DNA from: CAYOWQ01 sp964407695
GTDB lineage: Bacteria; Planctomycetota; Phycisphaerae; Phycisphaerales; SM1A02
NCBI GenBank assembly: GCA_964407695.1
Contig: CAYOWQ010000004.1
Span: forward strand, 186,001-250,000
Direction: 5' to 3'
DNA: 64,000 nt
Shown piece by piece: positions 8,726 to 16,644 of the stretch (its first letter is position 1; every line of letters starts with the position of its first letter). The translations under genes were made by a program, and so were the position numbers. The notes beneath the pieces were generated by a model. It was not told the DNA's origin. It saw only the letters and a list, made by a program, of their open reading frames with translations, and made no database searches.

Positions 8726-9025
8726 TCAGGCTAGTTCATCAATCAGCTGATTCAGGGCGGCGTCGAGTTTCTGCGGCGTCTCATAGGTGCCGGCCTGAAT
8801 TTCGTCTCGAACACGGCTGACAAGATCCTGTCGGATTTCCGGCAGGGACTTCAATCGAGCGAGCAGACGGGCATGATCCGACACCTCAACCCGATCGATT
8901 CGAGACGAAGTTTCGCCGCGACCCGGAATGGCTCCGGTCCGAACCTGATCGCTCGTCGAAGCGCTGTGGGCCGCCCGGCCAATCGGGCCGGCAGGCCCAT
9001 GTCCGATGGATGAAATGTCTGGCAT
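8726..9025 (-). CDS. flgM: FlgM-like anti-sigma-28 factor
   Basis: The protein has 99 residues. The ATG at 9025 is chosen because AAGGAG lies 7 bases upstream; a longer frame to 9187 has no such site. The N-terminal half is Gly/Ser/Ala-rich and probably disordered, as in FlgM. The C-terminal half (RVEVSDHARLLARLKSLPEI then SRVRDEIQAGTYETPQKLDA) matches the sigma-28-binding region, including the diagnostic I-x-x-G-x-Y. FlgM holds FliA inactive until the flagellar hook is complete. This implies a flagellated stage, as in many planctomycetes. No flagellar gene is adjacent. A terminator follows the gene. Confidence 0.7.
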   Translation of the reverse strand: MPDISSIGHGPAGPIGRAAHSASTSDQVRTGAIPGRGETSSRIDRVEVSDHARLLARLKSLPEIRQDLVSRVRDEIQAGTYETPQKLDAALNQLIDELA

Positions 9026-9190
9026 CAACGTACTCCTTGATCTGGGGCGCGAATCGTGCCGTCGGCCCGGATTTTCGGCGTCCAGGTTGTCTGTTCGACG
9101 TACATTCAGGGTACGCCGACAACACTGGATAGTATCGACGGAACAGAATCTCCCGCTTGAACTGCCAGATTGATCGTCAAAGTCCAAACG

Positions 9191-10219
9191 ATGCGAAATC
9201 GAGTGACATTCTCAGGGTTCTCGGACCCATCCGCGAGCTCGACGGACCTGACGACCGCAACCATCCGGTGCCCATCCGGATTGCGAAAATGGGTTGATTG
9301 GTCCCATAAAAACAGACCTATCTATCTGTTTTGTGGGTTAATATGGCTATTGATCTCAGGCTGCGGCTCCGGCAACCGTCCTTCCGGTCAGCCGGAGCCG
9401 GAATCTGGAATTTATCTCAACGACTCCGATCCATCCGCCGATAAGTCGGAACGTATCTTTACCGCGCAAAACCTGCGCGGGGGAACAGCCGACGAGTCAC
9501 AAGTCGAGCTTGGAGGCACCGGAGCCGACGGCATGATCTGGTCGGTGATGCTGGAAACGTTTGCCGACGACGAGCGAGGCGTTTCAGCAGAGACGGTTCG
9601 TCAGGGAATGGTCTCCGAGCTACCGGATCTGGCCGACGCACGCGTCGAACGGAGCCCGCATGGATCGATGCTGGTCTATGGCCGCTACGAAAAAGTTGAC
9701 GACCCGAAGGCGCAGGCCGACCTTCAACGGATCAAGGAGATGACCTTTCGCGGAGCCAAGGTGTTCCGGAAAGCGATCCTGACGCGGGTGGCCGATGGCA
9801 CGCAGGAATCGCCGATCAAGACCAATGATCTGAGAGAACTGCGGGCCAAGTTCCCTCGAATCGATCCGCTGTATTCACTTCAGGTGGCGGCATTTGTTTC
9901 GACCAAGGAGTCGCCGTTGACTCTCGCCGAGCGCCATCGCAAGGCGGAGGCATATGCGGCGACGCTGCGGCTTCAGCAGTTCGATGCCTATTTTCACCAC
10001 GACGACGGGCGCCAAATCAGCGTGGTGACCGTGGGTGGATTCGACCATCATGCCTATGACCCGCTGAGCACGCTCTTCAGCCCGGATGTGGAGTTCCTGC
10101 TGAAGAAATTTCCAAAGCACCTGGTCAATGGCGAGGAACAGCTCGTGCCGATCGACCCGCGACGGCCAAAGAGCCGCAAGGTGCCGATGGCCCCCAAACT
10201 CATTCTTGTACCTCGATAG
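9191..10219 (+). CDS. SPOR-like lipoprotein of unknown function
   Basis: The protein has up to 342 residues. A hydrophobic stretch ends at LISGCGSG, a good lipobox, so the mature protein is probably lipidated. The ATG at 9191 leaves an unusually long leader before it; a TTG at 9281 would give a normal 28-residue lipoprotein signal. The C-terminal third (YSLQVAAFVSTKESPLTLAE, later QQFDAYFHHDD and ISVVTVGGF) resembles a SPOR-like or ferredoxin-like fold: repeated strand-helix units, 'F-D-A-Y' and 'V-T-V-G'. SPOR domains bind denuded peptidoglycan, but the match here is weak. It is divergent from the flgM-like gene and convergent with the phosphoesterase gene. Confidence 0.75.
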   Translation: MRNRVTFSGFSDPSASSTDLTTATIRCPSGLRKWVDWSHKNRPIYLFCGLIWLLISGCGSGNRPSGQPEPESGIYLNDSDPSADKSERIFTAQNLRGGTADESQVELGGTGADGMIWSVMLETFADDERGVSAETVRQGMVSELPDLADARVERSPHGSMLVYGRYEKVDDPKAQADLQRIKEMTFRGAKVFRKAILTRVADGTQESPIKTNDLRELRAKFPRIDPLYSLQVAAFVSTKESPLTLAERHRKAEAYAATLRLQQFDAYFHHDDGRQISVVTVGGFDHHAYDPLSTLFSPDVEFLLKKFPKHLVNGEEQLVPIDPRRPKSRKVPMAPKLILVPR

Positions 10220-10227
10220 CAGACCGC

Positions 10228-11037
10228 TCAGGCGGGTTGTACGGCGAGCGCGCCAACTTCGTCGGACAGGGCAGCTGCTCGACGACGTCGCACCAACTCG
10301 GCGATTTCCGGCAGGGCCTCGATCATTCGCATGGTCCCGTCGAGGTCCTCAACCACAGCGGTGCAGCTCTCGACCCAATCGCCGCAGTTGTAATAGCCCA
10401 TGCCATCCTCGCGGGCTTCCGCCTTGTGGATATGGCCGCAAATCACGCCATCAAGCCCGAGGTGTCGCGCTTCTTTCTCCAGCGATTCCTCATAGCGGCT
10501 TACGAAGGTACAGGCCTGCTTGACCTTGTGTTTGAGGAACTGCGAGAGACTCCAATAAGGGAGACCTCGAAACGCGCGCCATTTGTTGTAATAACGATTG
10601 ATGACCACGAGCCATTCGTATGCCGCCGAACCGACCAGCGACAGAAGCTTGGAATGCTTCACGACCAGATCGTATTGATCGCCGTGCGTGACGAAGAGAT
10701 TCCGCCCGTCGGCCGTGGTGTGTACGTCGTTCTCGAGAACCTTGATACCGCACATCTCGAGTCCGACAAACTCCCGGGCTGCCTCGTCGTGATTTCCGGG
10801 AATGTAGATGACTTCCACGCCGCGCCGAACGAAGCCGAGAAGGAGTTGAATGACTTCATGATGCTCCGCAGGCCAGAACCAGCGGCTCTTGAGGCGCCAG
10901 AGATCAACGATATCGCCGACGAGGTACATCTTGCGGCATTCGATCGCCCGAAGGAATCGCGCGAGGTCGCGGGCCTGTGCGCCGCGACAGCCCAGGTGTG
11001 TATCGCTGAGGAAGACGGTCTGGTAGTGAAGCTTCAT
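10228..11037 (-). CDS. LpxH-like metallophosphoesterase
   Basis: The protein has 269 residues. The ATG at 11037 has CAGGAG five bases upstream. All calcineurin-type metal motifs are present in order: SDTHLGCRG, VGDIVDLW, PGNHDE, THGDQYD and CGHIHKAE. The order and length resemble UDP-2,3-diacylglucosamine hydrolase (LpxH/LpxH2), which acts in lipid A synthesis, and this group is widespread in planctomycetes. Substrate assignment from sequence alone is not secure, because related enzymes act on other phosphoesters. No other lipid A gene lies in the window. Confidence 0.85.
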   Translation of the reverse strand: MKLHYQTVFLSDTHLGCRGAQARDLARFLRAIECRKMYLVGDIVDLWRLKSRWFWPAEHHEVIQLLLGFVRRGVEVIYIPGNHDEAAREFVGLEMCGIKVLENDVHTTADGRNLFVTHGDQYDLVVKHSKLLSLVGSAAYEWLVVINRYYNKWRAFRGLPYWSLSQFLKHKVKQACTFVSRYEESLEKEARHLGLDGVICGHIHKAEAREDGMGYYNCGDWVESCTAVVEDLDGTMRMIEALPEIAELVRRRRAAALSDEVGALAVQPA

Positions 11038-11349
11038 CATGACTCCTGTGCCGGCGTCCTTGCACGTCACGGAGACCAATCCCGATGGTGCACAAGATGT
11101 GGATAACATCGACGACGAACCCTTGGAATCAGTGCACATCGTGCGAAGAATTGGACTTTTCTCAGTTCAGAATGCGCTAACGCCCACTCCAGGGGCGCGC
11201 CAATTCAGGGACGACCACCTATGAACATCGCACTCCAGGCTGGCCTCTTGAACGCAGCCACTCGACCAAGTGTGGACCTTCGAGGTAGAGCGCCCCGTCA
11301 AGCTGGGTCATTCGGGGAATCCGGGGGCCGTCGAATCTCCGCCGATGGT
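11038..11349. other. intergenic region without recognised gene
   Basis: About 310 bp upstream of the phosphoesterase gene and downstream of the zinc-ribbon membrane protein gene. I see no convincing coding frame, repeat or RNA gene in it. Confidence 0.4.
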
Positions 11350-11814
11350 CTAGCTTGGTCGAATGGCTTCCACCGGACTATCTGGTGCCGGGTGGCCGCA
11401 TTCGGCACATTGCGTCCAGCGGCCCTGAGGCGGAAACCGGTGTCCACAGTTCATACAGACCGAATACCCAAGTTCATTGAGCGCATGAAGGACGAACGGT
11501 CGCCAGGACCAACGAGCCAGGAACGCCATCACAATCCAGCAGGTCGCGATCTGCAGGCCGAGGGCCAGGAGCATGCGGATCAGTGGTGGTCCTGAGGTGA
11601 GGTAGAACACCGCCATGTGAATCAGGGATGTGGCGGCCGGGGTGAATGCAACCGCTACGCCGGCCACCTGGGTCAATCCGCGCCGGGGAAGCTGTTGGGG
11701 CCATCGCGACGTCTTGAGGATGTTGGCATAGGCCCGACGGCGCACAGACCGTCGCTGTGCTTTGCTCAGGCCCAGGTCGGGATCGACATAGTCAAAGAGC
11801 AGCCAGCGCACCAT
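11350..11814 (-). CDS. small membrane protein with C-terminal zinc ribbon
   Basis: The protein has 154 residues with the start taken at ATG 11814 (AGGA lies a few bases upstream). A basic N-terminal third (LSKAQRRSVRRRAYANI) is followed by two hydrophobic segments at about residues 55-105. A C-terminal four-cysteine zinc ribbon CMNCGH...CAECGHP completes it. Two other proteins here combine membrane helices with a zinc ribbon: 26460-26945 and 50062-50904. The architecture is typical of planctomycetes, but no function is known. It is divergent from the AlkX/YcaQ-like gene, with 67 bp between starts. Confidence 0.7.
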   Translation of the reverse strand: MVRWLLFDYVDPDLGLSKAQRRSVRRRAYANILKTSRWPQQLPRRGLTQVAGVAVAFTPAATSLIHMAVFYLTSGPPLIRMLLALGLQIATCWIVMAFLARWSWRPFVLHALNELGYSVCMNCGHRFPPQGRWTQCAECGHPAPDSPVEAIRPS

Positions 11815-11881
11815 CGCCGATCCTAGACCGACGCGGCATCGTCTCCAAGACTCGGGATGCGATCGGGGATACGGTTGCCGC

Positions 11882-13120
11882 ATGCCCCGCGCGACGATTG
11901 AACCCATGCCGGTCGCCACGGCACGGCGAATGCTCCTTCATGGAGCCGGGTTGGCCGCTGAGGTGACCTTGCCGGCCACGCCGGCGCGGCTGCGGAGGCT
12001 CATCGAGCAGCTCGGCTTTGTTCAGGTCGACACCATCAACGTCATCGAGCGAGCGCACCATCTGATCCTTCGTTCACGAATGGAGGGGTACGATCCGCTG
12101 CATCTCAAGCGGCTGCTTGAACGAGACCGAAGCCTGTTTGAGCACTGGACGCACGACGCCTCCATCATTCCAACAGTTCATTTCTCGCATTGGAAGCATC
12201 GGTTCGCGCGATACGCGGCGAGGGACCCTGATCACTCGTGGTGGAGTGCGAGACTCGGCGGCGACCCGCCGCGGATTCTGGATTTCGTCCGACGACGGAT
12301 TGAACTGGAAGGTCCGTTGATGTCGCGGGATTTCGAGCGACCAGACACGGGCCCGCGGGGAGATGCGTGGTGGAACTGGAAGCCGGCCAAGGCGGCTCTC
12401 GAGCACCTGTGGCGTTGCGGCGAGATCATGGTGGCGCGTCGGGAGGGGTTTCAGAAAGTCTATGACCTTTCGCCACGAGTCCTGCCGGACCACCACGCCG
12501 CCCCCGCCAGTGAAGCGCCCGCGCACGTGGACTGGGCCTGTCGAAGCGCCCTTGAGCGGCTTGGCGTCGCCACGCCGAAGGAAATCGCGGCGTTCTGGAG
12601 GGCGATATCGATCGACGATGCCCGACGATGGTGCATTGAACGGCTTGCGGATCGTGAGATTGTTGAAGTTGAGGTGCAAAGCGCGGACGGTTCAAGACCC
12701 GCCCGGTCGGTGACCTGGCGCGATTGGAAACGCCGGTCAGCGCAGTTGCCTGAGGCACCACGGGGTGTTCGCATTCTCTGTCCGTTCGATCCGGTGTTGC
12801 GCGATCGGCAACGGGCGAGGAGACTGTTTGCCTTCGATTATCGATTCGAGGCGTTTGTACCGGCTGCCAAACGAACCGATGGGTATTACGTCATGGCGAT
12901 TCTCGAAGACGAACGGCTCATCGGGAGATTTGATCCGAAGTTTGATCGAGAGAAGAGCACGCTGCGCATTCGAGGCCTGCGCTGGGAAGCGACTGCAGAG
13001 CCGACGCGAGCCCGGCAACGAGGGGTCGCCAACGCGATCGAATCACTTGCCTCGTGGCTGGGGGCTGAGCGTGTGGAGGCTCCCAATCGGTCACGAAAGG
13101 GCGTGCCGTTGGGCCGGTAG
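11882..13120 (+). CDS. AlkX/YcaQ-type DNA glycosylase (winged-helix family)
   Basis: The protein has 412 residues. It matches the HTH_42/YcaQ family of DNA glycosylases, which unhook interstrand crosslinks and remove bulky N-alkyl purines. The N-terminal winged-helix units begin at VATARRMLLHGAGLAAEV. The catalytic QxD motif is present as Q48-V-D50 in LGFVQVDTINVIERAHH. Other typical segments are LFEHWTHDASIIP and, near the C-terminus, ILCPFDPVLRDRQRARRLF and YYVMAILEDERLIGRFDPK. Length is normal. A role in repair of alkylated or crosslinked DNA is likely. Confidence 0.88.
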   Translation: MPRATIEPMPVATARRMLLHGAGLAAEVTLPATPARLRRLIEQLGFVQVDTINVIERAHHLILRSRMEGYDPLHLKRLLERDRSLFEHWTHDASIIPTVHFSHWKHRFARYAARDPDHSWWSARLGGDPPRILDFVRRRIELEGPLMSRDFERPDTGPRGDAWWNWKPAKAALEHLWRCGEIMVARREGFQKVYDLSPRVLPDHHAAPASEAPAHVDWACRSALERLGVATPKEIAAFWRAISIDDARRWCIERLADREIVEVEVQSADGSRPARSVTWRDWKRRSAQLPEAPRGVRILCPFDPVLRDRQRARRLFAFDYRFEAFVPAAKRTDGYYVMAILEDERLIGRFDPKFDREKSTLRIRGLRWEATAEPTRARQRGVANAIESLASWLGAERVEAPNRSRKGVPLGR

Positions 13121-13362
13121 GGTCCCGAGTCGTCGCCTTGCCGATCCCATGGAGAATGGGTCGGTGCTCCCCCAACCCACTCGGGCTGACTACGCCTTGA
13201 GGTCGGCAGGAACCTTGCTTCGGCGAGTTACCGGATGATCGCCTCAATGGCGACTTCCTGATTTGCCGCGTGTTTGCAACGGGAAACCGCCTTAGCGGTT
13301 GCTACATTGGTAATTGTCGGCTCGGAGAATGTGGGGGGTCGGCCGGCAGGAGGATTGACTTC

Positions 13363-15618
13363 GTGACTCTGCTGATACCCATGCTTGTCGGCTCCTGGCT
13401 TGCTTCCTTCGGAGGCGAACCTCCCACCACCAACGCGAATCCACCGACCCACCAGGCGGAAGTGCGGCCCGAGTGTATCCACGCCAAACGGGACATGGTC
13501 CGACTTCTGAGTGGCGACAGCGAACCCAGGGGAGCCGTCGCCGGAGGCGGCGTGGCGGGCGATTGCTCGCCCCTCGGAGACAGCGACGTCCTGCACTACG
13601 ACCTTGATCTCAGCATCAACCCGGCCACGAAGAGCCTGACCGGGACCAACGTCATCACCATTCAGAGCCTTGCCGAGTCGCTCAGCTGCATTGAGATCCA
13701 ACTAAGCGACACGTTCACGATCACGAATCTCCTCGTGGATGGTGAGCAGGCCCCATGGGATCGGCTTGATTCGGCGAGAGTGGCCGTGACGCTTCCGGGG
13801 ATCGTCGCCGGCGAGTCATTTGAGATCGAAGTCAGCTACACCGGTGTTCCGATTGGGAAAGGATTCGGCTCCATTGTGTTCGCCACGGATTCAGGGCAGC
13901 CGTTTGTCTTCACGCTGAGCGAGCCCTACTACGCCCACACATGGTGGCCGGTGAAGGAGGACTCCAACGACAAGGCCACAGCTGACCTCCGCTTTACGGT
14001 ACCTTCGGCGCTCAAGGTCGCCTCAAACGGCGTGCTTCAGGGAACAGAGGAACATCGCGACGGCACCAAGACGTTTCACTGGGCCACAAGCTATCCGACC
14101 GCGCCGTATCTCTTCTCCTTTGCGGCCGCCAGCTATGTTGAATTCTCCGACACGTGGACGTATGGCGACATCTCCATGCCGTTGCAATTCTTCATCCTGC
14201 ATACGTCGAATTCGCCGCAGAATCAGACGGCATGGAAGGCCTGCAAGCCGATGCTGACGGTGTTCAGCGATCTCTTCGATGTGTATCCGTTTGCTGATGA
14301 GAAATACGGCATCTACCAATTCGGATTCGGCGGAGGCATGGAGCACCAGACCATGACGGGCCAGGGCGGATTCGGGCTGAGCCTGACCTCACACGAACTG
14401 GCTCACCAGTGGTGGGGAGACAACGTGACGTGCGGCGCTTGGAACGACATCTGGCTCAACGAGGGGTTCGCCACGTATTCCGAGGCCCTTTGGGAGGAGT
14501 TCGATGGTTCCGGAGTTCCGGCCAATGACCTGAAGGGCGCGATGAGCGCCCGAAAGCCGTCGAACCTGAACGTCACGGTCTATCGCACTGACATCTCCGA
14601 TGTGTCATCGCTGTTCTCGACCAACGCGGTGTATCGCAAGGGTGCATGGGTGCTGCACATGCTCCGACACGTGCTGGGCGATGCCAACTTCTTCGATATG
14701 CTGCGGGCGTATCGCGACGCCCATCAATACAGCACTGCGGTCACCGATGATCTTCAGGAGGTGGCCGAGTCGTTCTATGGCGGCGACCTTTCTTGGTTCT
14801 TTGATCCCTGGGTGTATCAACCTGGCGCGCCTTCGTATCAGTGGGCGTGGAAGAACTACACCGCAGCGGGAACATCGTGGGTGGACGTCTACGTGAAACA
14901 AACACAAACGGCGTCGTATCCGATTTTCACCATGCCGATCGACATCGTTCTGAACGGGTCGGGTTTCGGTCAGACCAGCACCGTATTCAATTCCTCATCG
15001 ATCCAGCACTTTCTGATCGAGGTTCCGGGCGCGGTGACCAGCGCCTCGTTTGACCCTCAGGAATGGATCTTGCGTGGAACAGGGCAGTCCGTCGGGTTCG
15101 TGGACGGCCCACCTCGCGTGGTGGCGACCCTGCCCGTCGACGGATCTGAGATCAGCGTGGCCACCGAGATGCCGATTGCGGTGACATTTCACAAGCCAGT
15201 GGTCGGAGTTGAGTCGGGGGTTGAACTACTGGACGGAGATGGCCGGGCCATTGGTGGCGTGATTGACTATGACGCCGCCTCGCAGACGGCCACGTTCACG
15301 CCGGACCACCCCCTGGAGGCTGACACGTACACCCTGGTCATTTCGGATTCCGTTTCCGATGGCTTGAGTCATGCGCTCGATGGAGAAACCAATTCCGCGG
15401 GGATGCTTCCGTCGGGAGACGGGCTTCCGGGAGGCGAGTTTGTCAGCACCTTCTCGGTCGTTGCTCCTGCCGATCTGACCGGCGACGGTACCGTCGGTGG
15501 TGATGACCTCGGCCTGTTGCTGGCCGCGTGGGGAACCGACGACACCAGCGCTGATCTCAACGGAGACGGAGTCGTCGATGGCGCGGATCTTGGCATCCTG
15601 CTGTCGAGTTGGGGCTAG
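13363..15618 (+). CDS. secreted M1-family zinc metallopeptidase with dockerin-type tail
   Basis: The protein has 751 residues. The GTG at 13363 is chosen because AGGAGG (13348-13353) lies 9 bases upstream and the product then opens with a signal peptide (TLLIPMLVGSWLASFGG). The M1 N-terminal beta domain precedes the catalytic domain. The zinc site is H344-E-L-A-H348 with the third ligand E367 in WLNEGFATYSE. The exopeptidase motif is GGGMEHQT, a variant of GAMEN. After the peptidase come an Ig-like domain (about 590-690) and two dockerin-type repeats (DLTGDGTVGGDDLGLLLAAW and DLNGDGVVDGADLGILLSSW). An extracellular or cell-surface aminopeptidase is inferred. Confidence 0.92.
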   Translation: MTLLIPMLVGSWLASFGGEPPTTNANPPTHQAEVRPECIHAKRDMVRLLSGDSEPRGAVAGGGVAGDCSPLGDSDVLHYDLDLSINPATKSLTGTNVITIQSLAESLSCIEIQLSDTFTITNLLVDGEQAPWDRLDSARVAVTLPGIVAGESFEIEVSYTGVPIGKGFGSIVFATDSGQPFVFTLSEPYYAHTWWPVKEDSNDKATADLRFTVPSALKVASNGVLQGTEEHRDGTKTFHWATSYPTAPYLFSFAAASYVEFSDTWTYGDISMPLQFFILHTSNSPQNQTAWKACKPMLTVFSDLFDVYPFADEKYGIYQFGFGGGMEHQTMTGQGGFGLSLTSHELAHQWWGDNVTCGAWNDIWLNEGFATYSEALWEEFDGSGVPANDLKGAMSARKPSNLNVTVYRTDISDVSSLFSTNAVYRKGAWVLHMLRHVLGDANFFDMLRAYRDAHQYSTAVTDDLQEVAESFYGGDLSWFFDPWVYQPGAPSYQWAWKNYTAAGTSWVDVYVKQTQTASYPIFTMPIDIVLNGSGFGQTSTVFNSSSIQHFLIEVPGAVTSASFDPQEWILRGTGQSVGFVDGPPRVVATLPVDGSEISVATEMPIAVTFHKPVVGVESGVELLDGDGRAIGGVIDYDAASQTATFTPDHPLEADTYTLVISDSVSDGLSHALDGETNSAGMLPSGDGLPGGEFVSTFSVVAPADLTGDGTVGGDDLGLLLAAWGTDDTSADLNGDGVVDGADLGILLSSWG

Positions 15619-15672
15619 GGCGCCGTCGAGATTCCTGCCGGCAACTCGAATTCGTCGAATCCAAAGGGGCGG

Positions 15673-15696
15673 TCTCTGTGAATATTTTCACAGAGA
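15673..15696. promoter_or_regulatory. CRP/FNR-type palindrome upstream of the succinate dehydrogenase operon
   Basis: Two perfect 10-bp arms (TCTCTGTGAA and TTCACAGAGA) flank a 4-base centre. Inside is TGTGA-N6-TCACA, the consensus for CRP-family dimers. There is no T run after it, so it is unlikely to be a terminator of the upstream peptidase gene. It lies about 80 bp before the start of the membrane-anchor gene. Confidence 0.6.
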
Positions 15697-15774
15697 TCGC
15701 TAGGATGGGGCGACACTGGCGACATGGGGGTGGCTCGCTATGCTTGCCGCTTCGCCAGTGATGGAGCCTGCTGC

Positions 15775-16644
15775 ATGTCTCGAGCTGATTTCCCCCTACC
15801 CCAACGACGGCCGTTTCTCCAAACGATGCGGACCGATTTCTGGTGGCTGCAGCCTGTTTTGACGTTCGCCGGGCTGCTTGCGTTCGTGATCTATTCGACC
15901 TGGGCCGCTTTTCAAGGCGTGAATTACGCCTGGGGACCGTACCTGTCGCCGATGTATTCGCCGCTCATTTTTGATTCGCCACACTGGCTGGACGCCGCCG
16001 GTCAGGCCCGGGTCTCGGGACATGCCTGGTTTGGAGCCTGGCCCGAATGGATCCCCGCGGCACTTCTGTTTGTGCCAATCACGCCGGCGTTTCTCATTCT
16101 CTGGGCGCCGGGCGGGTTCCGATTCACCTGCTACTACTATCGCGGAGCCTACTACAAGGCGTTCTGGGCTGATCCGCCGAATTGCGCGGTGGGCGAACCG
16201 CGCAAGAGCTACTGCGGCGAGGCCGGCTTTCCCTTGATCCTGCAGAACATCCACCGGTGGTTCATGTACGTCGCGGTGGTTTTCATCGGGCTGCTTGCCC
16301 ACGACGCGTTCAACGCGATGTGGTTTACCGATAGCGGGGTGCCGTATTCCCACGACGCGCCGAAGCACTTCGGGATCGGGATCGGCACGCTGGTGCTGAT
16401 CATCAACCCGATTCTTCTTGGCGGTTACACGTTCGGCTGCCATTCGTTGCGGCACGTCATCGGCGGCAAGCTCGACTGCATGTCGAAATCGCCGATGCGC
16501 AAGAAGGCGTGGGACGGTGTGTCGTGCCTGAACCGGCGTCACATGCTGTGGGCATGGATGAGCCTCTTCTGGGTGGGCTTTACCGACTTCTATGTACGCA
16601 TGGTGGCGTCGGGGGCGTGGACGGACTGGAGGATCATCGGATGA
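15775..16644 (+). CDS. sdhC: succinate dehydrogenase/fumarate reductase membrane anchor subunit
   Basis: The protein has 289 residues. The ATG at 15775 has GGAG 8 bases upstream. About five hydrophobic segments are visible. A conserved CYYYRGAYYKAFWADPPNC loop follows the second, and histidines at NIHRWFMYV, LLAHDAFNA and CHSLRHVIGG are candidates for heme ligands. This type of single large anchor is found with SdhAB in actinobacteria and planctomycetes. It would pass electrons from the iron-sulfur subunit to quinone. The stop codon overlaps the sdhA start (ATGA at 16641-16644), so translation is coupled. Confidence 0.85.
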   Translation: MSRADFPLPQRRPFLQTMRTDFWWLQPVLTFAGLLAFVIYSTWAAFQGVNYAWGPYLSPMYSPLIFDSPHWLDAAGQARVSGHAWFGAWPEWIPAALLFVPITPAFLILWAPGGFRFTCYYYRGAYYKAFWADPPNCAVGEPRKSYCGEAGFPLILQNIHRWFMYVAVVFIGLLAHDAFNAMWFTDSGVPYSHDAPKHFGIGIGTLVLIINPILLGGYTFGCHSLRHVIGGKLDCMSKSPMRKKAWDGVSCLNRRHMLWAWMSLFWVGFTDFYVRMVASGAWTDWRIIG

